Of a stretch of 64,000 bases of DNA, positions 27,381 to 36,309 are shown in pieces (position 1 is the first letter of the stretch; each line of letters starts with the position of its first letter). Source of the stretch: DATGJX01 sp963830545 (GTDB lineage Bacteria > Vulcanimicrobiota > Vulcanimicrobiia > Vulcanimicrobiales > Vulcanimicrobiaceae); contig CAWHMK010000001.1 of the NCBI GenBank assembly GCA_963830545.1, forward strand, positions 1,426,001 to 1,490,000, read 5' to 3'. The notes below the pieces were generated by a model that did no database searches, had not been told where the DNA came from, and was given only the letters and a program-made list of their open reading frames with translations. The translations under genes and the position numbers were made by a program.

Positions 27381-28334
27381 TTGAGTTTTCTCGACATCCT
27401 GCGCGGCACGGGCACCGTCATCTTCATCGTCGTGCTGGCCGGCGTCATCGCGTACTTGGGCGATCGCGTCGGACATCAGGTCGGCCGCAAACGTCTGACG
27501 CTGTTCAACATTCGCCCGCGCTACACGTCGACGATCATCGCAGTCGGAACGGGGATGATCATCGCATTAATCATCACGCTCGCGGCGATCTTCGCCTCGA
27601 ATCAGGTCAAGACCGCGTTCTTCCGTTTGAGCGAGATCAACAGCGAGATTCAGAAGGCGCAAACGACTGCGCGCGAACTCGAGCGCAAGGTGAACGAAGC
27701 GCACGTCGTCGTGAACCTCGACACGCTGATGACCCCGGGCGCGCTCACCATACCGCAAAATTCGCCGGTGGGAACGCGGCGCGTCCTGGTCGGCGAATTT
27801 TACCAGCAAGTGGTCACGTACGTGGATCGCGTCTATACGCGCGAACCGTTCAATCTCAAGCCGTTCGTGCCGCCGCAGAACGTCGAGAAGATGCTGGACG
27901 CCATCGCGCAGGAACCCAAGATGGAAGCCTGGGTGAGCCGTTCGCCGGTGCTGCTCATCGCGACCGCCGGACAAAATCTCTACGAGCACGATCCGATCCA
28001 CTTCAACATCACCGCGACTCCGGACGAGCTCGTTGCCGCGCAGGGCGATCCCATCGCCGGCCTGCAGATTCCGGCAGGGAAGAACGTCAGCGCCGCCCTT
28101 GCCATGAACCAGCTGCTGACCAACTGGGTCCCCCGGCAAATGGCGCAGCGCGGAATGCCGCCGTACTTTCTGCGCGTCGACGTCGCGAACACGCTGCCGA
28201 GCCCGGCGAAGATGCAAGCGATGCTCTCGAGCGGATCGGGAACGTACATCATGACTGCGTTCGCGGCGACGCCCATCTACCCGCATACCGGCGGCGTCCC
28301 GGTGGTGGTCACGCTGCAGAAAGCGCCGGGATAG
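27381..28334 (+). CDS. DUF3084-type membrane-anchored coiled-coil protein
   Basis: This 317-residue protein resembles the DUF3084 family known from cyanobacteria. It has two N-terminal membrane helices (FIVVLAGVIAYLGD and AVGTGMIIALIITLAAI), a coiled coil (SEINSEIQKAQTTARELERKV) and a soluble C-terminal domain. The TTG start lies 4 bp after the lptF/G stop. Function is unknown. Co-transcription with the Lpt genes suggests an envelope role. Confidence 0.65.
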   Translation: MSFLDILRGTGTVIFIVVLAGVIAYLGDRVGHQVGRKRLTLFNIRPRYTSTIIAVGTGMIIALIITLAAIFASNQVKTAFFRLSEINSEIQKAQTTARELERKVNEAHVVVNLDTLMTPGALTIPQNSPVGTRRVLVGEFYQQVVTYVDRVYTREPFNLKPFVPPQNVEKMLDAIAQEPKMEAWVSRSPVLLIATAGQNLYEHDPIHFNITATPDELVAAQGDPIAGLQIPAGKNVSAALAMNQLLTNWVPRQMAQRGMPPYFLRVDVANTLPSPAKMQAMLSSGSGTYIMTAFAATPIYPHTGGVPVVVTLQKAPG

Positions 28335-28735
28335 TGTCCGGCGCCGTCCTCGGGATCGATCCGGGAACGCGGAAGGTCGGGTTTGCGCTGGTGCAAGACG
28401 CGGCCTCGCCCGCGGTCGCGCGCGGAATCGAACCGCTGGACACCCTGCTCCGGCGCATCGAACCGCTCGTCGCGGAGCATCCGATTTCGGCTGTGGCGCT
28501 CGGCGGCGGCACGAACACCGTCCGTGTGGCGCGCATGCTCGAAACGCTCGGGGTGCCGGTGCACGTCATCGATGAAACCGATACAACATACCGCGCTCGC
28601 GCGTTATACTTTGAGGAGCATCCCCCGCAGGGCTGGCGCCGCCTGCTGCCCCTGGGCCTTCAGGTACCCCCTGGACCCATCGACGACTACGCCGCAATGC
28701 TCATCGCGAGGCGCTATATCGCCCGGAGGGCCTGA
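28334..28735 (+). CDS. RuvC-fold YqgF-like protein
   Basis: This 133-residue protein starts GAVLGIDPGTRKVGFALV, the first beta-strands and Asp of the RNase H/RuvC fold. It later has VHVIDETDTTYRARA and ends DDYAAMLIARRYI, matching the order of acidic residues in YqgF (RuvX). YqgF trims pre-16S rRNA and has been linked to recombination. Similarity is at the fold and motif level only, so the substrate is uncertain. The GTG overlaps the previous stop. It closes the 21-kb envelope run. Confidence 0.6.
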   Translation: MSGAVLGIDPGTRKVGFALVQDAASPAVARGIEPLDTLLRRIEPLVAEHPISAVALGGGTNTVRVARMLETLGVPVHVIDETDTTYRARALYFEEHPPQGWRRLLPLGLQVPPGPIDDYAAMLIARRYIARRA

Positions 28736-28761
28736 CAGCCGGTTGGGGTATGAAACTTAGG

Positions 28762-28788
28762 GGCAATTTCACCGATAATAGAATTGCC
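28762..28788 (+). promoter_or_regulatory. Inverted repeat around a possible -10 box before the barrel gene
   Basis: GGCAATT and AATTGCC (762-768 and 782-788 in the last three digits) flank GATAAT at 28774-28779, a good -10 hexamer. The first strong start is about 30 bp downstream. No convincing -35 was found at 16-18 bp. An operator embracing the -10 of the next gene is the simplest reading. A small hairpin in RNA is the alternative. Confidence 0.4.
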
Positions 28789-28807
28789 ACTCAAGGGAAT
28801 CAGAGGA

Positions 28808-29932
28808 ATGATGTCTAGGTTCGCTCGTGTTGCCGCATTACTAGCGCTGGTAGCAGCGCTGTGCTGCCGTACGCATGCGACCGCCGCGGTGACTCCCGCG
28901 CTCGCGAACCTCGATTCCGCCCGCATGTTCGACCCCGCGTCTGAGTCGCTTCTCGGAGAACTGTTCGCTCCGAAAAATCTCTCGCCGATCAGCGTCGCGC
29001 TATTCCATACACCCGCGGCGGTTACCATCGCCATCGCCGATCCGGTTCCCGCGGCCGCGGCCGCGGGCAGCAGCAGCATCGTTGCGGTGAACCTGCACCC
29101 CTATGCGCCCCCCTCGCGTCTGCCGTCGCAGCCGCTCCTGCTTCCGCCGGTCGTTCGCGCCGCACCTATCCAGCGCGCGCGTCTGGCCGAACCGCACCTT
29201 GCGGCGATTCCAGCTTCTCCGGCGGTACGGTTCGGCAGCTACACGCCGTACGTGCCGGCATCTCAGACCCTTAGCGAAGACGTGAACGTGCCGGTGCGTA
29301 TCGGAGGCGTGCATTTTTCCGGCGTCGTCAGCGGAATCGAGTCGCAAAGCACCCAGCCCGATGCGGTCCGCGCCATGCAGATCTGCGGCACGACCGACGA
29401 AGCATCCGCGTGCCCGTATCTCCACGACACGAATACGCAAAGCCTCGCAGCCGGTACGAACTTCGACGTCCGCGCGGGCAATACGCAGGTGAACTTCCAG
29501 TTTTCGGGCAGCGTCGGAAGCGTGACGAACCGCGACTCCGCGATGTATCAATACTCGCCGCTCGATCCGGATCTGCAATTCGATGCGCCGCGCGCGGGCG
29601 CTCCGGACGACGGGTCGCTGCTGTATTATCCCGGCCTGACCGAAGTCGTGCGCCACGGTATCGATGCGCGCGTTGCCGTGCCGCTGACGCCGGCGGTGAC
29701 CTTGGGCTTGCAATACGACACCTCGCATTACCAGGGCAACTACGGCGCCCTGCTCGCGCCGGGGCTCGACGCGCGGAAAGACACGTATTTGGGCAACGTC
29801 ACGTATCAGCTGCCGAATTCTTCGAGCCTGCTCACGCTCTCCGCGCGGCAATACCATTATCAGGACAGCTTCGCTCCGAACTTCAATCTCACGCAGACGC
29901 GCGCCGACCTCAACTTCACGGTGAAATTCTGA
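28808..29932 (+). CDS. Predicted outer-membrane beta-barrel protein
   Basis: The ATG at 28808 (or 28811) follows AGAGGA. The 374-residue product has a signal peptide (VAALLALVAALCCRTHATAA). A Pro/Ala-rich stretch to about residue 160 is followed by alternating amphipathic strands. It ends RADLNFTVKF, with the C-terminal Phe recognised by BamA. No family was identified. It is probably a small barrel with a long periplasmic or surface N-terminal linker. The upstream inverted repeat suggests its own control. Confidence 0.65.
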   Translation: MMSRFARVAALLALVAALCCRTHATAAVTPALANLDSARMFDPASESLLGELFAPKNLSPISVALFHTPAAVTIAIADPVPAAAAAGSSSIVAVNLHPYAPPSRLPSQPLLLPPVVRAAPIQRARLAEPHLAAIPASPAVRFGSYTPYVPASQTLSEDVNVPVRIGGVHFSGVVSGIESQSTQPDAVRAMQICGTTDEASACPYLHDTNTQSLAAGTNFDVRAGNTQVNFQFSGSVGSVTNRDSAMYQYSPLDPDLQFDAPRAGAPDDGSLLYYPGLTEVVRHGIDARVAVPLTPAVTLGLQYDTSHYQGNYGALLAPGLDARKDTYLGNVTYQLPNSSSLLTLSARQYHYQDSFAPNFNLTQTRADLNFTVKF

Positions 29933-29955
29933 CCGACGCCTCCCGTCGGCGCGGC

Positions 29956-30772
29956 GTGCGAGCGGTGCTCGTCGCAGTCGCCGTGCTGCTCGCGCTCGCG
30001 CTGGGCACGGTCCAGCTCGCATCCGATGCAATTCTCGCGCGCGCCGGCGAACCGCAGTCATTCCCCGCGCATCTGCCCCCGAGATTCGGCGTGGCGGTAT
30101 ATCGCGCGGTCGAACGGATCGCCGACGCGCCGTACGTGGACGGCATGCTCGCGCGCGCGGCGCTCGATCGCGGCAACCTGGCGCAAGCGCAAGCGTACGC
30201 GCAGCGCCTGCCGCCGTCGGGGAAACGCGACGACGTATTGGGCGAGGTCGCGCAGCGCGCGCGGCGATTCGCGCGCGGCGCAGCAGTATTTCGTTCATGC
30301 AGGCGACATAGAGGCCATCGGACGCGCCGTCGAATCGCTTTCCGCGCGCGATCCGGCATCGGCGTACGCACTGGAATACGCACTGAAAGCGCGGCTCACG
30401 CAGAGCGGGACGCACCCGGACGCGGTTGCCGAAGCATATTGGCGGTTGGGAGAACTGGCGTGGCGGCGGTCGAAACGAACCCTCGCCATGCAGAATTACA
30501 CGCGAGCGGTCGCGCTTTCGCCGCTCTCGGAAAAGTTTTTGATTTCTGCCGGATTTGCCGCCTACGAAATGCGGGACGATACAGGCGCGCAGCGCTATTT
30601 CCAGCGTGCAATCAGCGTCGATCCGGCAAGCGCCGACGCCTATGCGGGCGCAGGCATGACTGCGCTGCGGGACGGGGACCGCGCTCGCGCGCAGCGGTAT
30701 GCGCAGCGAGCTCGCGCCGCAAACCCGAATTCGCACGCGCTCTCAACGCTCGAATCACAGCTCAACCCGTGA
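29956..30772 (+). CDS. Membrane-anchored TPR-repeat protein (frame broken once)
   Basis: An N-terminal hydrophobic anchor (VLVAVAVLLALALG) is followed by helical repeats. These include WRLGELAWRRSKRTLAMQNYTRAVALSP, ISAGFAAYEMRDDTGAQRYFQRAISVDP and AGAGMTALRDGDRARAQRYAQRA, each written here only in outline. They are clear tetratricopeptide repeats. The frame breaks by +1 near 30256-30265 in a GC-repeat context; joined, the protein is about 271 residues. The start is uncertain (GTG 29956 chosen). It overlaps the glycosyltransferase start by GTGA. Role unknown, probably a scaffold. Confidence 0.6.
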
Positions 30773-31806
30773 TCGTCGCCCTCGACATGCAGCTCGCGGT
30801 GGGCAATGCCACGGGCATCGGCGAGTACGTTTCCGGCTTGGCTCGTGCACTGCCCGACACGGGTGTCGACGTGCTCGAATTGAGCGATCCGAAGCTCGAT
30901 CCGTGGCGCTTCGATCGGCGGGTAACCTGGGATCAAGTCGTGCTTCCCCAACGTGTGCGCGCGAGCCATGCGCAAGTGCTCCACTGCGCGTCGGGAACGA
31001 TGCCGCTGCAGCTCTCGCTGCCGACGGTCGTGACCGTCCACGACGTCGCATGGCTCAAAGTGCAGCGCCACACGCGGCCCTACGCGCGGTATTATTTCGG
31101 CACGTTTGCACTGCAGCGCTATCGCCATGCAGCGGCGATCGTGGTAGATTCCGAGTTTTCCCGCACGGAATTGCTCGACGTGCTAAACGTGCAGTCCGAG
31201 CACGTTCACGTCGTCTATCCCGGAGTTGCGGCGGATTACTGGGAACTGAAGCGCGCGCCCTCGCCCGAGCCCATCATTCTCGTGCCGGGAACCGTGGAAC
31301 GCCGCAAGAATCTGGAAGTGCTCATACGCGCGCTGCCACGCCTTCCGATGGACGTACGGGTCGTTTCGGTCGGACCTTTTACGCCCTACCGCGAGGAGTG
31401 CGAACGTCTCGCCGCGGACTCCGGCGTTTCGGAGCGCTTCGAATGCCGCGGATACGTGGATCGCACCGAGCTGCTGCGGCTCTACGCGAGATGCGCGCTT
31501 GTTGCCGTTCCCTCGCGATATGAAGGGTTCGGCTATGCCGCGGCGCAGGCGCTCTGCGCCGGAACGCCGCTCGTCGTGGCCGATGCATCATCTCTTCCGG
31601 AAGTGGCCGCGGGCGCAGCGGCTGTCGCCGGCGTCGACGACGAAATCGAATGGGCGCGCGAGATCTCGGCCATACTTGCCGATCCCTCGGCCGCGCACGC
31701 GCACGCGCAAGCGGAGCGAGATAGCGCAATCGCGCGCTTCGCTTGGCGAAAGAGCGCACTTGCCATGCGCGAGGTCTATGAAACCGCGCTGCGAACTGCG
31801 CGGTAG
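30769..31806 (+). CDS. Glycosyltransferase family 4
   Basis: This 345-residue GT-B enzyme has the GT4 C-terminal donor domain: LVPGTVERRKNLEVLIRAL, then the E-x7-E-type block RYEGFGYAAAQALCAGTPLV and ASSLPEVAAGAA. The N-terminal acceptor domain begins VALDMQLAVGNATGIGEYV. It has no signal or membrane segment, so it acts at the cytoplasmic face with a nucleotide sugar. Context (envelope genes on both sides) suggests LPS or exopolysaccharide, but the sugar is unknown. Confidence 0.85.
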   Translation: MIVALDMQLAVGNATGIGEYVSGLARALPDTGVDVLELSDPKLDPWRFDRRVTWDQVVLPQRVRASHAQVLHCASGTMPLQLSLPTVVTVHDVAWLKVQRHTRPYARYYFGTFALQRYRHAAAIVVDSEFSRTELLDVLNVQSEHVHVVYPGVAADYWELKRAPSPEPIILVPGTVERRKNLEVLIRALPRLPMDVRVVSVGPFTPYREECERLAADSGVSERFECRGYVDRTELLRLYARCALVAVPSRYEGFGYAAAQALCAGTPLVVADASSLPEVAAGAAAVAGVDDEIEWAREISAILADPSAAHAHAQAERDSAIARFAWRKSALAMREVYETALRTAR

Positions 31807-31814
31807 GAGGCCGT

Positions 31815-32937
31815 ATGTCCGATTCACCCGTGCCGGTGCAACCCGGCGGTGCCGAAGTTCCCCTTACCGCGGACGAGCAAGCCAAACTGGACGGCCAAGT
31901 TCAAGGCTACGTCGGCGATCTGGCGACACTCGATATCCACGGCGATGAATTCAAGTCGCGCATCGGTGCTTTGGAACAACTCGGAAACACGGAGATCGCG
32001 CAATCCGCGGCCGTTTCGAACCGCTTGCTCGACCGTCCGCTTCGCGCACTGCGCGCGCCCGATTCGCAGTCGCCCGACGTTTCGCGCGGTCTGAGCGATC
32101 TTCGCGCCACGGTCGAATCTCTCGATCCGTCGAAACAAGATCTGCTTTCGCCGCGTCGTTTGCTGGGCATCATTCCGTTCGGCAATCGCCTGCGGCGGTA
32201 TTTCGATCAGTACGCCTCTTCGCAAACACATTTGAACGCAATCATCGAAACGCTGTATCGCGGTAAGGACGAGCTCTTGCGCGACAATGCCGCTATCGAA
32301 GAGCAGAAGGCGCAGATGTGGTCGCTGATGCAGAAAACGCAAGCGATGCTGTACTTGTGTAAAAAGATCGACGCCGAGCTGAGCGAGAAGATAGCCGAAC
32401 TCGAGATCAGCGATCCGGAACGCGCAAAGGTGGTGAAGGAATCGGCGCTCTTCCCCGTACGCCAGAAGGCTGTCGACGTGCTCACGCAAATGGCGGTCAA
32501 CGTGCAGGGATATCAGGCGCTCGATCTCATCAAGCGCAATAACGCGGAGTTGGTCAAGGGCGTCGACCGCGCGACGACGACAACGGTCAGCGCGCTTCGG
32601 ACGGCGGTCGCGGTGGCGCAGGCGCTCACCAGTCAGCGTTTGGTGCTGGGGCAAATCTCCGCGCTGAGTTCCACGACCTCGAACATGATCGAAGCGACCT
32701 CGCAGATGCTCGGCGAACAAGGCGTTGCAATCTACAAACAGGTTCCGAACCGACGGTGCAGGCTGGAACAGACTCCACAGAGCCTTCGAAAACGTGTACT
32801 CGGCCATGGATCAGGTCGAAGCGTACAAATTGCAAGCAGCCGATAGTCTCGCGCAAACGGCGGCTGCGCTCGAAAGCGAAGTCGGCAAAGCGAAATCGTA
32901 TCTCGCGCGCTCGGGCGCGCCGCAGCTGCCGCAGTAG
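31815..32937 (+). CDS. TelA-like (toxic anion resistance) coiled-coil protein (frame disturbed)
   Basis: AGGAGG sits 6 bp before the ATG at 31815. The family core is clear: LLGIIPFGNRLRRYFDQYAS, LEISDPERAKVVKESALFP, and the long helical stretch to EATSQMLGEQGVAIYKQ. TelA/YaaN proteins are cytoplasmic and linked to tellurite and other envelope or toxin stress. Between 32739 and 32790 the frame is disturbed with net +1. Two single-base losses (TTT to TT, then CC to C) would give KQVSEPTVQAGTDLHRAFENV and a ~373-residue protein. The stop at 32937 abuts the next gene. Confidence 0.8.
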
Positions 32938-32939
32938 CG

Positions 32940-33704
32940 ATGGTGCTTCCTGCTCGGGCGCAAACGTGCGTCGATCGGATTCACGCGCTGCTGGATGAAG
33001 TGAGTGCGCTGGGACTCGAAGGTGCGGCCGGTGAAGATGCTTACGCGCTGCGCACGACCCGCGAACGGTACCTGCCCGAAACGCTTGATGCGTACGCGCG
33101 CATTCCAGCGGCACTGCGCGCGGTGCCGGATGCGAACACCGGCCGTACTCCGGACGATCAGCTGCAGGAGCAGTTGGAGATTCTCGAACGCGCAACCGCA
33201 CAGCGGCTCATGCGGTTGGCGGAACACGGGCGGACGGCGCTCTCCTCGAACGGGCGCTTTCTCGTCGATCGTCTTGGTCCGCTCGAATCGCTGCCGGAAG
33301 CGCCGCAGGTGCAGACACACAGCGCGCCCGTTACCGCGCGCCGCTTCGTGGACGCGCTCGGTGCCGGCGTGAAGCGCAATCGCGATTTGGTCAATGTGGT
33401 CGCTGGAAAATTGTACGACGCATTCCCGCTGCTCACCGAGGTGGATCGCGGCGTGTTCGGAGCCGGGCCCGCCAAACGCGTAGCCATCACCGTCCCGCTC
33501 GGCAACGATCGATTGCGGTATGGATTGGCGCTCGGAAGGCAGGGCGACGTCGAAACTACGGTTGCCAAGATCGTTCGAGGCGTCACGATCCGCACGGAGC
33601 AAGTGGCATTCGAGCCGTGGGCGCACGCGTTATACGAGGATTTGAGCGCCTACGCGCGCAGCAGCGTGCAGGCGCAGGAGATGCTCGAACAGCTGGTTCG
33701 TTAG
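32940..33704 (+). CDS. Uncharacterised helical protein between telA and ybjQ genes
   Basis: This 254-residue protein was not matched to a named family. It is rich in helix-forming residues with many Arg/Glu/Ala heptads (for example LQEQLEILERATAQRLMRLAEH). It lacks a signal peptide or membrane span, so it is probably cytoplasmic. It starts 2 bp after the telA stop and ends 21 bp before the YbjQ gene. A shared role with TelA is inferred from this tight linkage only. Confidence 0.6.
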   Translation: MVLPARAQTCVDRIHALLDEVSALGLEGAAGEDAYALRTTRERYLPETLDAYARIPAALRAVPDANTGRTPDDQLQEQLEILERATAQRLMRLAEHGRTALSSNGRFLVDRLGPLESLPEAPQVQTHSAPVTARRFVDALGAGVKRNRDLVNVVAGKLYDAFPLLTEVDRGVFGAGPAKRVAITVPLGNDRLRYGLALGRQGDVETTVAKIVRGVTIRTEQVAFEPWAHALYEDLSAYARSSVQAQEMLEQLVR

Positions 33705-33725
33705 AACCGAAAGACGAGGGTTGCC

Positions 33726-34614
33726 ATGAGTTTCTTTGGATTTGGTTCCGGTAACCGGCCGCCGCAAGCGCCGGCGGTGCCCGGCGCGCCGCAAATGTCC
33801 ACGCAAGGCGGCGTGCCGCAGGACGCGATCGCGCGTTTGCGGAGGATGTCCGGCGAAGGAGGCAAGCCGCTCTTTACGAGCGATCTCTCCGTGAGCGAAT
33901 TCGTTCTGCTCGAGCAACTCGGGATCAAACCGCTCGGCATGGTGCTCGGCAGTTCGATCTATCATGTCGGCATTCAGTATGGCAACTGGTATCAAAATCA
34001 GGAACTCGAATATTTGAGTCAGGCAATGTACCACGCACGCGAACTGGCGATGTCGCGGATGGAGGAGGAGGCGGCGGTTCTCGGCGCCGACGGCATCGTG
34101 GGAGTACGCTTGAACGTCAACGCGTATTCGTGGGCGGAAGCGGCACTCGAATTCACCGCCATCGGCACCGCGATCAAAGCGCGCGAGGGCGAGCGCTATC
34201 ACACCGTGCACGGCCGTCCCTTTACCAGCGACCTGAGCGCACAGGACTTCTACAAGCTGTTTCAGTCCGGCTACGTTCCGGCGGAACTCGTGCTCGGAAA
34301 CTGCGTCTATCACGTCGCGCACCAAGGCTTTCTGCAGCAGACTGCGCACCCTCGGCATGAACGTGGAACTGACCAATTACACGCAGGCGATTTACGACGC
34401 GCGGGAGCTCGCGATGAGCCGTTTGCAGGCCGAAGCCGAGGCGCACGGAGCGGAAGGCATCATCGGCATGCGCATCACCGAGCAAAGCTGGATCTGGCAG
34501 CCCCACGTCATCGAGTTCATGGCTATCGGCACGTCGATAGTGCGGCGTCCCGGCTACGCAGGCGACGGAACGCTGGTGCCGCCGCCCACGCTGACCGTTT
34601 CGCTCGACGATTGA
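33726..34614 (+). CDS. Duplicated YbjQ/UPF0145-like heavy-metal-binding domain protein (frame broken once)
   Basis: Two copies of the YbjQ-type fold are fused. Copy one includes LGSSIYHVGIQYGNWYQNQE, RELAMSRMEEEAAVLGADG and FTAIGTAIK. Copy two includes LGNCVYHVAHQGFLQQ, RELAMSRLQAEAEAHGAEG and FMAIGTSIV. Each copy is preceded by a T-S-D-L-S motif. The frame breaks by +1 inside AGACT (34339-34343). Removing the middle A restores FLQQLRTLGMNVELTN and a ~295-residue protein. UPF0145 forms ring oligomers; its biochemical role is not settled. It is the third gene of the TelA cluster. Confidence 0.75.
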
Positions 34615-34627
34615 TCGCGCAGGAAAA

Positions 34628-36306
34628 TCAGTAGATCGGTGAGCCCGGCGCGCCGGGAGCGACGCTTCCGTCATCCGGCGCGAACACCAGGCGCAGCGGA
34701 TAACTCGAGCCGCTGTCGGGAATCGTTTCGACCGTCACGCGCACGAAGCCGCGCGCCGGCACGACGTATTGTCGCACTTTGTACCGTGAGAACGCCGGCA
34801 CCTGGTGCGATTGGATCAGCACGCCGTCGATCAGATACGTTGCGGTTGCGCGGCCGCCGCGCGGATTTTCATAGATCGCGATCGGCTGCGGCTGTGCGGT
34901 CGGATTCTGGATTTTGATCACGAACGATTGCAGCACGCCGTAGTCGCCGGCAAGCGCTTGCCCTTGCATGATGTTGGGCAGCGGAATCTGCCCGACATCG
35001 AGTTCGAGAAATTGATCGGTGGTATTCCAAAGCGTGCTGTAGTGGAACTCCGGAATCTTGTATCGACCGCGCGCATGCGGATGGGTGCCGGTCAGCAGCT
35101 CCGTGCTCGCCAGCGCTTCGTCGGGTGAACTGCTCGCGTCTTGCGCGAACAGCGTGAGATGCACGGTGCTTCCGTTCAAAACGCGCAGCTGCAGCAAGTT
35201 GCAGACGACATCTTTCGCGGGCAGCGGCTGCTCGACCAAATTCAGCGTGCCGTTCCCCGGTATGACGATGACCTGCCCTTCGTTTTGCACCAACCGGCGC
35301 AGAAACGTATACGTCGCCTGATGACCGGCGAGCATTTCGTTCGGATCCGGGCCGCCCGCGCCGCTGATGAACTGCACGATCGCCGGTTCGGACGAACGGT
35401 TCCGTGCGCGCAGGACGATGCGGCGATCCGGCTCTCCCGGCGGATTGTAGTGAAAATACAAGAACCGCGTGGGGCGAGTACGCTCGAGATCGCTTGCGAA
35501 CAGCACGCCGTTTTCGGTTAGCCGTTCGGGGAAATCGCTGACGGTCAGCGAGTCCGGCGTGATCTTCGGCGCCGCCATGTTCTCGACGCGCACGTTCGTC
35601 GTGCCCTCGACGCTGAAATACTGCTCGCCCTGAATGAGGATCGGAACGCCCACCGTCGCGACGTCGTCCTGCGGCAGCGCGCGCGAGAACTGCACCTCGT
35701 CCGCGGACGCAACGATTTGCGCACCGGACCGCGCCTGCGCCAGCGCGACTGCGGCCGCAACGGCCTGCTCTTTGATGAACGCGGCGCCGGCGGGATCGCC
35801 CGTGATGCGAATCGACGCGGAGTCCGCGATGCTCCCGGCGTTGTACGCGACACGTACCGGAACGACCACGCTCATGCCGCGCTGATCGGTGATGCCGACC
35901 GCCGTCGCGTCCGGGCGTTTTCCCGGTGAGCGTAATCGTTTGCGCGGTTTGATCGACGGCGGCGTCCACGATCGCCGGATTTAGGACGTTCACCGCCATC
36001 TGACCGTACACGGCGGAGACATGGAGCATTTGCGTTGCGCCGACCGGAACGGACGCCGCTGCAGGCTGCACCGTGATGGGAACGGGCGTCGGCGTCGCGG
36101 TCGGCGAGGGCGAGGGCGATTGCGGCGCAGCTCGGCAAGCCGGGCCGAGGCGGAGCACCGGACTGCGCCGGCGATGGGACCGGTGTAATCGGCGCGTTGG
36201 TTGCGGACGGCGCCGCCGGATTGATTTGCGCGCGCGGAATCGCCGCGGACGCAAGGATGCAACCCGCAACGATCGCCGTCGCGAACAGCGAAGCTCGCCC
36301 GGTCAC
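34628..36306 (-). CDS. Secreted protein with Pro-rich linker and Ig/pilus-N-like domain (frame broken twice)
   Basis: Read from GTG 36306, it has a signal peptide (FATAIVAGCILASAAIPRAQ), then a Ser/Pro/Thr-rich linker. A domain follows of the type found at the N-terminus of pilus secretins or BIG proteins (VPVGATQMLHVSAVYGQM ... ITLTGKTP). About 400 residues of unrecognised beta-rich sequence complete it. Two +1 breaks lie near 36140-36190 and at about 35910. Removing the A of GGAC (plus-strand 35909-35912) gives TPGATAVGITDQRG. The repaired length is about 558 residues. It starts 3 bp after recQ on the same strand. Confidence 0.6.
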
Positions 36307-36309
36307 CGG

